Positions 1 to 8,790 are shown, numbered from the stretch's first letter. The stretch is 37,843 nt of DNA from CBDTYW01 sp965364735 (GCA_965364735.1 CBDTYW010000003.1:1-37843); one strand, 5' to 3'. A program made the numbers and translations. The notes: generated from the letters alone by a model not told the origin.

Positions 1-1
1 G

Positions 2-196
2 GTCCAGCGACGCACGGCACGGGCCGCGGCCGCGGCCGGCGGGGCGTCCGGCTCAGCGGCGTCGTTCCGGGATGCAGCGCAACGTGCGGGCACACTCGCT
101 GCCGACGTCCGACCGGGCGTCAGGCTCTCGGCCACGGCGCCGTCTCCCGAACGCCGCGACGACGCCGACCTGCCGGGCCTCCGGCCGCCCGCGTGA
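2..196 (+). CDS. C-terminal tail of an unidentified upstream gene (partial)
   Basis: An open frame enters from the left edge and runs 64 codons to a TGA at 194-196, 42 bases before scpA. The visible peptide is Ala/Arg/Gly-rich and low in complexity (A-A-A-A-A-G-G, ending L-R-P-P-A), with no recognisable domain. In related actinobacteria a ParA-like ATPase gene commonly lies just upstream of scpA, so this could be the variable tail of such a protein. That is inference from gene order only. In DNA this GC-rich an open frame of this length can arise by chance, so the call is weak. Confidence 0.3.
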   Translation, partial: VQRRTARAAAAAGGASGSAASFRDAAQRAGTLAADVRPGVRLSATAPSPERRDDADLPGLRPPA

Positions 197-238
197 TCGA
201 AGTGCGAGGATGTACACATCGCCGCCTCTGACGAGCCC

Positions 239-1507
239 ATGCCGCTGATCGCAGCACCGACATCCGAGTCCACCTCCGCCACGCCGGAGGACGTCGTCGT
301 GCTCGAGGAGACCCCGGCGGTCACGCAACGCGTGCCCACGAAGGACGAGATCCACGGCGGTCACCACGTCGACATCGCTGTGTTCGCCGGGCCGTTCGAC
401 CTGTTGCTGCACCTGATCGCGAAGCGCCAGCTCGACATCACCGAGGTCGATCTGGCCGACATCACGACCGACTTCCTCGAGCACCTCGCAGGGCTCGACG
501 AGATCGACCTCGAGACGGCCACGCACTTCCTGGTCGTCGCGGCGACGCTCATCGAGATCAAGGCTGCCCGGCTGCTCCCGACGTCGGAGCGCTCGGAGCT
601 CGACGACGCGCTCAGCGAGGCGCGCGACATGCTCTACGCGCGCCTGCTCGAGTACCGCGCGTTCCGTGAGGTCGCCGAGTGGATCCGTGAGCGTGCCGCC
701 GCCGAGGCCGGTGCGTTCCCGCGGGCAGCCGTGATGGAGCCGGCCTACGCGCGCCTCATGCCGGACACCCCGCTCACCGCCTCGGCCGAGGACCTGGCCC
801 GCTTCGCGGCGTTGGCCACCGCGCCGCGTCCCGAGCCGAAGGTCCGGCTCGACCACATCCGCCGCAGCTTCATCTCGATCCGTGACGCGGCGGTCCTGCT
901 GCTCGACGCGCTCCCGCACCTCGGCGAGGCCCGCTCGTACCGGGCGATCGTCGAGGGGCGCACCCGCGGTGACCGCATCGTCTTCTTCCTCGCGGTCCTG
1001 GAGCTCTGCAAGCTCGGCCACGTCGACGTCGACCAGCCGACCTACGACGACGACCTCATGCTCGAGCGCAGCGCCGAGGGCCGTGACCTCGGGTCGGTGA
1101 CCGAGTTCGACCTCGACGGCGGGTTCACCGCCGATCAGGCCGACGACCGGTTCGGCGACGTCGCCGAGACGGTCGTGACCGAGGTCCCCGCGCTGCCCGA
1201 CCCGGTCGCGGAGCAGGTCCCCTCCCCGGCGTCACCTGTCCCGATGCCCGACGAGGCTCCCGGCGGAGCCCGCGCGATCGCCGACGCCGTCGCCGCGCTC
1301 GACGTCGAGGTCGACGACGACCGTCCATCGGCGGTCCACGGACAGCTCCGCGCCGCGAACGCGCTCCTCGACCGGCTCGCCACGGGCCTGCCTGACGTCG
1401 AGGACGTCCCCGATCCGGCTTCGGTCGAGGTCGGCGAGGACGACGCTCGGCGTCTGCTCGACACCATGCGCACCATCCGCGGCGACGCAGAGCCGGAGAC
1501 ACCGTGA
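239..1507 (+). CDS. scpA: Segregation and condensation protein A (kleisin)
   Basis: This is the kleisin subunit of the bacterial SMC-ScpAB condensin complex; it bridges the SMC heads and helps compact and segregate the chromosome. The N-terminal kleisin region starts near residue 42 (V-F-A-G-P-F-D-L-L-L-H-L-I) and the C-terminal winged-helix part is near residues 205-285 (R-G-D-R-I-V-F-F-L-A-V-L-E-L). The 422-residue length is well above the usual 250-280: after about residue 285 there is a long Asp/Glu/Pro/Ala-rich tail. The ATG at 239 has a poor ribosome site. An in-frame GTG at 299 sits 8 bases after GGAGG and would still keep the whole kleisin domain, so it is a serious alternative start. 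The stop overlaps the scpB start (GTGA), implying translational coupling. Confidence 0.95.
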   Translation: MPLIAAPTSESTSATPEDVVVLEETPAVTQRVPTKDEIHGGHHVDIAVFAGPFDLLLHLIAKRQLDITEVDLADITTDFLEHLAGLDEIDLETATHFLVVAATLIEIKAARLLPTSERSELDDALSEARDMLYARLLEYRAFREVAEWIRERAAAEAGAFPRAAVMEPAYARLMPDTPLTASAEDLARFAALATAPRPEPKVRLDHIRRSFISIRDAAVLLLDALPHLGEARSYRAIVEGRTRGDRIVFFLAVLELCKLGHVDVDQPTYDDDLMLERSAEGRDLGSVTEFDLDGGFTADQADDRFGDVAETVVTEVPALPDPVAEQVPSPASPVPMPDEAPGGARAIADAVAALDVEVDDDRPSAVHGQLRAANALLDRLATGLPDVEDVPDPASVEVGEDDARRLLDTMRTIRGDAEPETP

Positions 1508-2391
1508 CCACGCCACTCGACCCCGCCGTCCGCCAAGGACTCGAGGCGATTCTGTTCGTCGCCGCCGAGCCCGTGGCGGTCGAGGATCTCTCTCGCGCGC
1601 TCGAGCTCGAGACCGCACAGGTCGAGACCGCGCTGATCGGGCTGGCAGCCGACCTCGTCGAGCACCCTCGCGGCTTCGTCTTGCGCAACGTCGCCGGCGG
1701 CTGGCGCTACTACTCGCACCCCGACGCGGCGCCGTACCTGGAGAGCTTCGTGCTCGAGGGCAGAACCGGCCGGCTCACGCAGGCTGCGCTCGAGACGCTC
1801 GCCGTGGTCGCCTACAAGCAGCCGATCTCGCGCCAGGGCGTTTCCGACATCCGCGGGGTCTCCGCCGACGGCGCGATCCGCTCGCTCGTCCAGCGCGGCT
1901 ACGTCGTCGAGGTCGGTCGCGATGACGGGCCCGGCCAGGCCGTCCTGTTCGGCACGACCCCCCGGCTCCTCGAGCAGCTCGGGCTCGACGACCTCGAGTC
2001 GCTCCCGGACCTGGTCGACTTCCTGCCCGACGAGGCGCCCGACGAGCCGGCGCTCGGTGACCTCGCGCGTGCCCGGCGTCGGATCGCCGAGGGCGGTGTG
2101 CTGCCTGCCACGGGCGGGTCCCGCTGGGACCCCGATGCGGAGGACGACGACGAGCCGGGCACCATCCTGATCGACGCCGACGACGACAGCGACGATCTCG
2201 AGCAGCCGTCCGGTGTCCGCGACAACTCCCACACCGACGAGATGTCGCAGCTCACCCACGATCTCGACCGCGTCACCCGAGCGGCGATGGAGCAGCTGGA
2301 GGCCGCCATGGCCGCCGTCGCCCCGCCCTCGGACGACATGGACGACGATGCGCCGGCGGATTCCGGCGACCAAGGCCACGAAGATGTCTGA
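1504..2391 (+). CDS. scpB: Segregation and condensation protein B
   Basis: ScpB dimerises through two winged-helix domains and binds the ScpA linker in the SMC complex. The family signature is visible: an N-terminal winged helix (G-L-E-A-I-L-F-V-A-A-E-P), then T-Q-A-A-L-E-T-L-A-V-V-A-Y-K-Q-P-I-S-R and I-R-G-V-S-A-D-G-A-I-R-S-L at about residues 98-130. The core ends around residue 170. The remaining part, to 295 residues, is an Asp/Glu-rich extension absent from textbook ScpB of roughly 200 residues. The GTG start overlaps the scpA stop, and the 3' end overlaps the rluB start by 8 bases, so the three genes are probably translated in series. Confidence 0.95.
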   Translation: MTTPLDPAVRQGLEAILFVAAEPVAVEDLSRALELETAQVETALIGLAADLVEHPRGFVLRNVAGGWRYYSHPDAAPYLESFVLEGRTGRLTQAALETLAVVAYKQPISRQGVSDIRGVSADGAIRSLVQRGYVVEVGRDDGPGQAVLFGTTPRLLEQLGLDDLESLPDLVDFLPDEAPDEPALGDLARARRRIAEGGVLPATGGSRWDPDAEDDDEPGTILIDADDDSDDLEQPSGVRDNSHTDEMSQLTHDLDRVTRAAMEQLEAAMAAVAPPSDDMDDDAPADSGDQGHEDV

Positions 2392-3205
2392 TCAGCCCGA
2401 GCTCCAGCGCCTCCAGAAGGTGATGGCAGCCGCAGGAGTCGCCTCGCGCCGCGCCAGCGAGAACCTCATCAACGAGGGCCGCGTCACCGTCGACGGTGAG
2501 GTGGCCCACATCGGCATGAAGGTCGATGCCGGCTCCGTCGACATCCGCGTGGACGGGGAACGGATCAACGCCGACCCCGACAAGGTCTACATCATCCTCA
2601 ACAAGCCCCAGGGCGTCGTGACCACGGCCGATGACCCTGAGGGCCGCCCCACGGTGATGGACCTGATCAACCTGCCGATGCGGCTGTACCCGGTCGGCCG
2701 GCTCGACATGGACACCGAAGGTCTGCTGCTGCTCACCAACGACGGCGAGCTGACCCACCAGCTCCTGCACCCGTCCTTCGAGGTGCCGCGCACCTACGTC
2801 GCCCTCGTGCCCGGTCCGGTTCGCCGGGGCCTGCAGCAGGAGCTGCGCGACGGCGTGGAGCTCGACGACGGGCACGCACGGGCGAGGTCCGTCCGCGTGG
2901 TCGAGGAGCAGCACGGCAAGGTCCTGCTCGAGCTGATCATGACCGAAGGGCGCAAGCGTGAGGTCCGTCGGATGCTCGACGCTGTCGGGCTCAACTGTGA
3001 GCGGCTCGCGCGGATCAACTACGGCGGCGTCGAGATGGGCGAGCTCCGTCAGGGCAAGTGGCGCTTCCTGACCCAGCGTGAGGTCGGGCTGCTGTTCGAG
3101 GCGGTCGGTTCCGGCCCCGTCGAGCGGGATGCGAAGAACAAGCGCCGCGCGAGCCGAAAGGCGACGTCGACCGACGAACGTCGTCGTCGCGGGCAGCAGC
3201 GCTGA
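2384..3205 (+). CDS. rluB: 23S rRNA pseudouridine synthase, RluB/RsuA family
   Basis: The product (273 residues) converts a specific uridine to pseudouridine in rRNA. An S4-type RNA-binding domain lies at about residues 6-60 (L-Q-K-V-M-A-A-A-G-V-A-S-R-R) and the synthase domain follows. The catalytic aspartate is D108 in the motif Y-P-V-G-R-L-D-M-D-T-E-G-L. The C-terminal block E-G-R-K-R-E-V-R-R-M is also family-typical. The frame is open further upstream inside scpB, but ATG 2384 gives the normal N-terminus (M-S-D-Q-P-E-L-Q-R-L). A basic Lys/Arg-rich tail ends the protein. RluB versus another RsuA-family member is chosen from its place after scpB, as in other actinobacteria. Confidence 0.92.
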   Translation: MSDQPELQRLQKVMAAAGVASRRASENLINEGRVTVDGEVAHIGMKVDAGSVDIRVDGERINADPDKVYIILNKPQGVVTTADDPEGRPTVMDLINLPMRLYPVGRLDMDTEGLLLLTNDGELTHQLLHPSFEVPRTYVALVPGPVRRGLQQELRDGVELDDGHARARSVRVVEEQHGKVLLELIMTEGRKREVRRMLDAVGLNCERLARINYGGVEMGELRQGKWRFLTQREVGLLFEAVGSGPVERDAKNKRRASRKATSTDERRRRGQQR

Positions 3206-3210
3206 TCTCC

Positions 3211-4356
3211 ATGTCCGACCTCGAGGCATCCTCCGACGCGAGCCCATCGCCACGACCGTTCCGCCGGATCGTGGTCGTCGGCTGTGGGCTGATCGGCGGA
3301 TCGTTCGCGCTCGCGTCGATGGAGGTCGCGGGGGTCGACGACGTCATCGTCGTGGACACCGACCCCGAGGCCCTGAGGCTCGCAGCTGAGCTGCGGGTCG
3401 GAACGCAGCAGACCGACGATCTGCCCTCTGCCCTCGTCGGCGCGGACCTGGTCCTGCTCGCGGTCCCGGTGACGGCGCTGGTCCTGACGGCGGCCGCCAT
3501 CCGTCCGCACCTCGGAGCGGCGACCGTCGTGACCGACGTCGGCAGCGTCAAGGGACGGCTCGTCGAGGAGGTCCACGACGTGGCAGGCCTCGACGGCCGC
3601 TACATCGGCGGTCACCCGATGGCGGGCTCGGAGCGCTCGGGCGTCACCGCGGCGCAGGGCCAGCTGTTCCAGGGCGCGACCTGGTTGCTGACACCGATCA
3701 CCGCCTCGCACGACGCCGGGTTCGACCGGCTCGCCGCCCACCTGCGCCACATCGGCGCGCGGGTTCTCGCCGTCCCACCGGAGCTGCACGACGAGCTTGT
3801 CGCGCTGGCGAGCCACCTCCCGCAGGCGCTCGCGAGCGTGCTCATGCACACCGCAGCGGACGCCGCGGAACGAACCGGGCAGGGCCTGATGGCCGTCGCG
3901 GCCGGTGGGTTCCGTGACGTGACCCGCGTCGCTGCGTCCGACCCTGATCTCTGGGTCGGGATCCTGCGCGAGAACCGTCGCGCGTTCCTCCGGGCCCTCG
4001 ATCACTTCACGGACGGCCTGGCGGCGTTGCGCTCGGAGATCGAGACCGAGGACTGGGACGGCGTGCATGCCCGCCTGACCACCGCACGAGCCGCGCGACG
4101 GTCGCTGCCACGCAAGGAGGTCCCCGGGCTCCTCGTCGACCTCATCGTCCCGATCCCGGACCACCCCGGCGCGCTGGCCGAGGTCACGACCGCGCTCGGC
4201 ACGGCCGGGATCAACATCGAGGATCTGTCGCTGCGGCACGCGACCGAGGGCCGTCGCGGTGCGATGGTGATCGCGGTCGACGGAGTCGACGCCGCGGATC
4301 GCGCGATCGTGCTGCTCGCCGACCTCGGCTACCACGGCCACCGTGAAGTCCGCTGA
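3211..4356 (+). CDS. tyrA: Prephenate dehydrogenase
   Basis: This enzyme oxidatively decarboxylates prephenate to 4-hydroxyphenylpyruvate in tyrosine synthesis, using NAD(P). The nucleotide-binding glycine motif is G24-C-G26-L-I-G29 in V-V-G-C-G-L-I-G-G-S-F-A. The dehydrogenase motif I-G-G-H-P-M-A-G-S-E is clear at about residues 132-140, and a C-terminal ACT domain (D-H-P-G-A-L-A-E-V-T-T-A-L, about residues 310-381) suggests feedback control by tyrosine or another amino acid. The 381-residue length fits the ACT-containing form. It begins 5 bases after rluB and is followed 23 bases later by aroA, so the two aromatic-pathway genes sit inside the segregation/ribosome operon. Confidence 0.93.
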   Translation: MSDLEASSDASPSPRPFRRIVVVGCGLIGGSFALASMEVAGVDDVIVVDTDPEALRLAAELRVGTQQTDDLPSALVGADLVLLAVPVTALVLTAAAIRPHLGAATVVTDVGSVKGRLVEEVHDVAGLDGRYIGGHPMAGSERSGVTAAQGQLFQGATWLLTPITASHDAGFDRLAAHLRHIGARVLAVPPELHDELVALASHLPQALASVLMHTAADAAERTGQGLMAVAAGGFRDVTRVAASDPDLWVGILRENRRAFLRALDHFTDGLAALRSEIETEDWDGVHARLTTARAARRSLPRKEVPGLLVDLIVPIPDHPGALAEVTTALGTAGINIEDLSLRHATEGRRGAMVIAVDGVDAADRAIVLLADLGYHGHREVR

Positions 4357-4379
4357 GCACATCCACCCTGGAGCATCTC

Positions 4380-5747
4380 ATGGTCGGCACCCCCGACGGC
4401 ACCCCGTCCGACTTCCCGTCGGTCGTGCGCGTGCATCCGGGACGGCTGGCGGGACGGCTGCGCGTGCCAGGAGACAAGTCGCAGTCGCACCGCTCGCTCA
4501 TCTTCGGGGCGCTGGCCGAGGGCAACGTCGACGTCACGGGGGTCCAGGCCTCCGGCGACGTCCTCGCCACCGCGCAGGCGCTGCGATCGCTCGGCGTCGA
4601 CGTGCAGCTGCACGACGAGGGCGACGGCAACATGGGCGGCACGGTGTCCGGCACGCTCGGCGAGGCCGACGACGTCATCGACTGCGGGAACTCCGGCACC
4701 GGCATGCGGCTGCTCGCAGGCGCGGTCGCCGGCATCGACGGGGTCAGCGTGCTCACCGGCGACGGCTCGCTGCGCTCCCGCCCCATGGACCGGGTGGCCC
4801 TGCCGCTGCGCGCGATGGGGGTGTCGGTGGACGGACGCGACGGAGGTCGGCGCCCCCCGATCGTGATCCGCGGTGGCGCGGTCCGCGCCGTGGACTGGGT
4901 CTCCTCGGTCGCGAGCGGTCAGGTGAAGTCCTGCATCATGCTCGCCGGGCTCTCGGCGGACGGCCCGTCCACGATCACCTCGCCGCTGGTCTCGCGTGAC
5001 CACACCGAGCGGATGCTGCGCCATCTCGGCGTCGACGTCACGACTGAGGTCCGCGAGGACGGCACCGAGCACGTCCGCATCGTTCCCGGTCCGGTGACGG
5101 CCGCGCCGATCGCGGTCTCCGGCGATCCGTCGAGCGCCGCCTTCTGGTTCGCCGCCGCGGGACCGGCCGGTGGCCAGGCCATCACCATCACCGACCTCTG
5201 CGTGAACCCCACCCGCACCGGCGCGATCGAGGCGCTGCGCAGGATGGGCGCGGACGTCGTCTTCGCGGATCAGCGCGAGGTCACCGGTGACGCGGTGGCC
5301 AGCGTCACCGTCTTCGCGTCCGAGCTCCAGGGCGTGCGGCTCGACGGGCGGGCGGTCGTCGACGCCATCGACGAGCTCCCCGTCCTGGCGATCGTCGGCG
5401 CGGTCGGTGGCGGCCTCGAGGTCCGCGACGCGGCCGAGCTGCGGGTCAAGGAGTCCGACCGCATCTCCGCGATGGCGCGTCTCTGTGCTGCCGTCGGGCT
5501 CGATCTCGTCGAGCACCCGGACGGGTTCGACGTGCCCGGTGGACAGACCCCGGGCCCCGGGACCGTCGACGCCGGTGGCGATCACCGCATCGCCATGACC
5601 GCCGCGATCGCCGCCACGCTCGGCTCCGGCGTCGTCGAGATCCACGGATGTGCCTCGGTCGCGACGTCCTATCCCGGCTTCTTCGACGACCTGGTGCGCC
5701 TCGGCGGCACCGTCGAGGTGGTGCGCCGCCTCGCCGACGAGCGCTGA
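4380..5747 (+). CDS. aroA: 3-phosphoshikimate 1-carboxyvinyltransferase (EPSP synthase)
   Basis: AroA transfers the enolpyruvyl group of phosphoenolpyruvate to shikimate 3-phosphate, the sixth step of the shikimate pathway. Family landmarks are the substrate lysine region P-G-D-K-S-Q-S-H-R, the segment C-G-N-S-G-T-G-M-R-L-L, G-D-G-S-L-R-S-R-P-M, and the C-terminal R-V-K-E-S-D-R. The active-site segment reads NSGTG, closer to Bacillus-type enzymes than to the E. coli NAGTA form. GGAG about 7 bases ahead of the ATG supports the start. The 455-residue length is slightly long for the family but needs no extra domain. It supplies the same pathway as the tyrA gene just upstream. Confidence 0.95.
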   Translation: MVGTPDGTPSDFPSVVRVHPGRLAGRLRVPGDKSQSHRSLIFGALAEGNVDVTGVQASGDVLATAQALRSLGVDVQLHDEGDGNMGGTVSGTLGEADDVIDCGNSGTGMRLLAGAVAGIDGVSVLTGDGSLRSRPMDRVALPLRAMGVSVDGRDGGRRPPIVIRGGAVRAVDWVSSVASGQVKSCIMLAGLSADGPSTITSPLVSRDHTERMLRHLGVDVTTEVREDGTEHVRIVPGPVTAAPIAVSGDPSSAAFWFAAAGPAGGQAITITDLCVNPTRTGAIEALRRMGADVVFADQREVTGDAVASVTVFASELQGVRLDGRAVVDAIDELPVLAIVGAVGGGLEVRDAAELRVKESDRISAMARLCAAVGLDLVEHPDGFDVPGGQTPGPGTVDAGGDHRIAMTAAIAATLGSGVVEIHGCASVATSYPGFFDDLVRLGGTVEVVRRLADER

Positions 5748-5849
5748 CACCGCTGCCGGACGGGGTCGATGGCTCCGATGGTCCGGCCGGTGGGGCACCC
5801 TGTGCCGAGCCGCCTCTCCGGCGTCACCTGTCACGCAAGGCCTGTACTG

Positions 5850-7898
5850 ATGAACTCCCAGACGCCGACGTCACGCGGTGGTCCCGTCGTGGCCATCGAC
5901 GGCCCCGCCGGGTCCGGCAAGTCCACGGTGGCGCAGCGCGTCGCGGACGCGCTCGGTCTCCCGCACGTCGACACCGGGGCGATCTACCGCTCGGTCACCC
6001 TCGCGCTGCTGCGTGACGGGGGCTCCCCGGACGACGCCGCCGCCGCGACCGCCGTAGCCGAGCGCATCAACGTGACCTGGGTGAACGGGCGCACCCACCT
6101 TGACGGCGACGACGTCGAGGACGAGATCCGCGACGAGGACGTCACCCGCGCCGTCAGCGCTGTCAGCGCGCACGCCGGGGTCCGCGACGCGATGCACCCG
6201 CTCCAGCAGCGTTCGGTCGCTGAGCGGGGCGGTGTCCTCGAGGGGCGCGACATCGGCACGGTCGTCTTCCCGGACGCCGAGGCCAAGATCTTCCTGACCG
6301 CCGACGTCGCGGAGCGCGCCGAGCGCCGTGCTGCGCAGACCGGCGGCGAGGTCGAGGACGTCGAGGCGGATCTCCGTGCGCGAGACGAGCAGGACGCCAG
6401 CCGCGAGATCGCGCCGATGACCGCCGCCGCGGACGCATGGGAGTTCGACACGACCGGGGTCACCCTCGATGACGTCGTCGGCGCGGTCGTCGCGTTCGTG
6501 GTCGCGCGGGTTCCGTCGCTTGCTCAGGCGGCCGAGGACTTCGCCAGCCCTCGTCGCACGACGCTGCCGAAGATCGTGGTCGTCGGGCGCCCGAACGTCG
6601 GCAAGTCCACGCTGGTCAACCGCATCGTCGGTGAGCGGGTCACGATCGTCGAGGAGAAGCCGGGCGTCACCCGTGACCGGACCGAGCACCAGGCGAACCA
6701 CAACGACCGCAGCTTCGTCATCGTCGACACCGGCGGCTGGGAACACCAGGCCGAGGGCATGGCGAAGATGATCGTGCAGCAGGCCGAGGCCGCGATCGCG
6801 CTGGCCGACGTCGTGCTCTTCGTCGTCGACGTCCACGTCGGTGCGCTCGAAGACGACGTTCGCTACGCCAAGACCTTGCGGCGAGCCAACGTCCCGGTGT
6901 TCCTGCTCGCCAACAAGGCCGACGGTGTCAGCACCGCCCGGCTCATGCACGACCTCTACCCGCTGGGCCTGGGCGAACCGCTCCCGATCTCGGCGAAGCA
7001 CGGTGACGGCGTCCGGGTCATGCTCGACAAGGTCCTGAAGTCCCTGCCGCGCAACGTGCCGACCACGCGCGAAGCCGACCTCGCCGCCGTCCCGCACGTC
7101 GCGCTCGTCGGCCGCCCGAACGTCGGCAAGTCCTCGCTGTTCAACCAGCTCGTGGGGGAGGAGCGCTCGATCGTCGACAGCGTCCCGCACACCACGCGGG
7201 ACTCCGTCGACACCCGCATCGAGATCGACGGCGAGCCGTGGGTCTTCGTCGACACGGCCGGGATGCGACGTCGCTACCGCACCGGCGAGGACACCGAGCT
7301 CTACTCCGTCGACCGCACCCGCCGGGCCATCGAGCTCGCGGACCTCGTGCTGTTCGTCGTCGACGCGTCTGAGCCGATCGGCGAGCAGGACCAGCGCCTC
7401 GCTGCGCTCGTCCGAGACGCCGGCCGCGGCGTCATCCTCGTCTGCAACAAGTGGGACGAGGTCGACACGGAACGCCGCGTCGATCTGGAGAAGGAGCTCG
7501 ACCGGCTCCTCTTCTTCGCCGCCTGGGCGCCGCGCGTCAACGTCTCGGCGCTCACGGGGCGTGGCCTCCGTCGCATCGTTCCCCAGCTGAAGGTCGTGTG
7601 GGACTCGTACCGGACACGGGTGCCCACCGGTGAGCTGAACAGGTTCCTCCGTGAGGAGATCACCACCGTCCCACCGCCCCCGGGCAAGGCGAACCGGACG
7701 GTCAAGATCCGCTACCTGACCCAGGCCGGCACGATGCCTCCGCGGTTCGTCGTCTTCGCCAACACCGACGTCCCCGAGTCCTACAAGCGGTTCCTCACCC
7801 GGCGGCTCCGTGAGCGCTACGGCTTCCCCGGTGTGCCCCTGCCGCTCGAGGATGCGAAGAGCAAGGACGATGACGGCCGCGACGACGACAGCGACTGA
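5850..7898 (+). CDS. cmk-der: Fused cytidylate kinase and GTPase Der
   Basis: One frame of 682 residues joins two enzymes. Residues about 11-230 are CMP kinase: P-loop G18-P-A-G-S-G-K24-S-T, G-R-D-I-G-T-V-V-F-P and the lid R-D-E-Q-D-A-S-R. From about residue 240 comes Der/EngA, a double GTPase needed for 50S ribosome assembly. Its first G domain has G-R-P-N-V-G-K-S-T near 245, D-T-G-G and N-K-A-D. The second has the same G1 motif near 420, D-T-A-G and N-K-W-D. A KH-like domain lies at about 590-675. ATG 5850 is preceded by AAGG at suitable distance and leads directly into the kinase; the frame is open upstream to 5769, but that stretch looks like leader sequence. Fused Cmk-Der proteins are known in some actinobacteria. 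Confidence 0.93.
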   Translation: MNSQTPTSRGGPVVAIDGPAGSGKSTVAQRVADALGLPHVDTGAIYRSVTLALLRDGGSPDDAAAATAVAERINVTWVNGRTHLDGDDVEDEIRDEDVTRAVSAVSAHAGVRDAMHPLQQRSVAERGGVLEGRDIGTVVFPDAEAKIFLTADVAERAERRAAQTGGEVEDVEADLRARDEQDASREIAPMTAAADAWEFDTTGVTLDDVVGAVVAFVVARVPSLAQAAEDFASPRRTTLPKIVVVGRPNVGKSTLVNRIVGERVTIVEEKPGVTRDRTEHQANHNDRSFVIVDTGGWEHQAEGMAKMIVQQAEAAIALADVVLFVVDVHVGALEDDVRYAKTLRRANVPVFLLANKADGVSTARLMHDLYPLGLGEPLPISAKHGDGVRVMLDKVLKSLPRNVPTTREADLAAVPHVALVGRPNVGKSSLFNQLVGEERSIVDSVPHTTRDSVDTRIEIDGEPWVFVDTAGMRRRYRTGEDTELYSVDRTRRAIELADLVLFVVDASEPIGEQDQRLAALVRDAGRGVILVCNKWDEVDTERRVDLEKELDRLLFFAAWAPRVNVSALTGRGLRRIVPQLKVVWDSYRTRVPTGELNRFLREEITTVPPPPGKANRTVKIRYLTQAGTMPPRFVVFANTDVPESYKRFLTRRLRERYGFPGVPLPLEDAKSKDDDGRDDDSD

Positions 7899-7982
7899 GC
7901 GTTTCCTGCGGGGCCCACCCTCGGGTATGGTCACCGCAGTCGCCGGGGTTGCTTGCAGCCGCGGCGCCGTTTTCGGTTCCGA

Positions 7983-7998
7983 CCGGCCTCGCGGCCGG
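7983..7998 (+). other. Short perfect hairpin just before the tRNA
   Basis: CCGGCC (7983-7988), loop TCGC, GGCCGG (7993-7998): a 6-bp perfect stem with a tetraloop ending 9 bases before the tRNA 5' end. It could be a weak terminator for the der transcript or a structure in the pre-tRNA leader. There is no T-tract. A possible -10 box TATGGT lies at 7926-7931, without a convincing -35. Confidence 0.35.
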
Positions 7999-8007
7999 GA
8001 GCTACCA

Positions 8008-8081
8008 CGGGCTGTGGCGCAGTTAGGCAGCGCACTCGACTGGGGGTCGAGGGGTCGCCGGTTCAAATCCGGCCAGCCCGA
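8008..8081 (+). tRNA. tRNA-Pro (anticodon GGG)
   Basis: A complete 74-base cloverleaf can be folded by eye. The acceptor stem is CGGGCTG with CAGCCCG; the D-stem GCGC/GCGC; the anticodon stem CTCGA/TCGAG around the loop CTGGGGG (anticodon GGG, G at position 37); the variable loop GGGTC; the T-arm GCCGG-TTCAAAT-CCGGC; the discriminator A at 8081. The C1-G72 pair with A73 and the G37 are typical of bacterial tRNA-Pro. The 3' CCA is not encoded. It reads codon CCC, and lies alone between der and pgsA. Confidence 0.95.
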
Positions 8082-8133
8082 CAGGTTTGGATCAAGGCCA
8101 GGTTGGTTGCAAGATCGATCAGGAGCCCACACG

Positions 8134-8790
8134 GTGCGTGTCTTCGACGTCGGTGCCCGCCCCGATGGGGTCGAAGAGGTCTCGGACCGGATCGTCACGG
8201 TCCCCAACGCGCTCTCGTTCATTCGGCTGCTCGCGCTGCCGATCGTCTACCTGGACCTCACCAGCGGACGGCACTTCCGGGCGCTGTGGCTGCTCGGGAT
8301 CTTCTCGGCGACAGACTGGCTCGACGGCTACGTCGCGCGTCGGTTCAACCAGGTCACCAAGCTCGGCCAGGTGTTCGATCCGCTTTCCGACCGGATCCTC
8401 GTGATCGTGGTCGGCATCGGCATGGTCCAGTCGGACCTGCTGCCGTTGTGGGCCCTGCTCGTGCTGCTCGTGCGTGACGTCGCGGTGCTCGTGGGCGCAG
8501 GCTTCCTCGTCGCTCGTGGCCAGCGACCCCCGGCCACGACGAAGATCGGGAAGGCCTCCACGTTCGGCCTCATGTTCGCCCTGCCGACCTTCATCCTGGC
8601 CTCCGTGCTGGGGGCGGGAGCGACCGCTCCCCACGAGCTGACGCGCATGATCGCGTGGGCGATGTACGGCTCCGCGACCTTCCTCTACTACGTCGCGGCC
8701 GGCCAGTACGCGTGGACGGTCCTCGGTCCGGGACGCGACGATCACCCAACGCCGTCAACGACCCTCGCCCGTTCCGACGGACAGCGGTAG
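8134..8790 (+). CDS. pgsA: CDP-alcohol phosphatidyltransferase (phosphatidylglycerophosphate synthase type)
   Basis: This integral membrane enzyme transfers a phosphatidyl group from CDP-diacylglycerol to an alcohol, most likely glycerol 3-phosphate on the way to phosphatidylglycerol and cardiolipin. The CDP-alcohol transferase motif is complete: D61, D64-G65, A68-R69, G78, D82 and D86 (D-W-L-D-G-Y-V-A-R ... G-Q-V-F-D-P-L-S-D). Several hydrophobic segments follow and the product has 218 residues. GTG 8134 follows AGGAG (8121-8125) by 8 bases; the frame continues upstream through the tRNA, so the longer version is impossible. Substrate choice (glycerol phosphate rather than inositol) is by gene context: pgsA2 sits near gcvH and garA in Mycobacterium. 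Phosphatidylinositol-type synthase cannot be excluded. Confidence 0.85.
   Translation: MRVFDVGARPDGVEEVSDRIVTVPNALSFIRLLALPIVYLDLTSGRHFRALWLLGIFSATDWLDGYVARRFNQVTKLGQVFDPLSDRILVIVVGIGMVQSDLLPLWALLVLLVRDVAVLVGAGFLVARGQRPPATTKIGKASTFGLMFALPTFILASVLGAGATAPHELTRMIAWAMYGSATFLYYVAAGQYAWTVLGPGRDDHPTPSTTLARSDGQR

Noticed and set aside
5769..5849. Longer N-terminus for the Cmk-Der fusion
   Set aside because: The extra residues are Pro/Val/Arg-rich, unlike kinase sequence, and ATG 5850 has a usable ribosome site and leads directly to the P-loop strand.
5871..8222. Long minus-strand frame across cmk-der, the tRNA and the pgsA start
   Set aside because: Antisense of clear genes and through a tRNA; no recognisable protein pattern.
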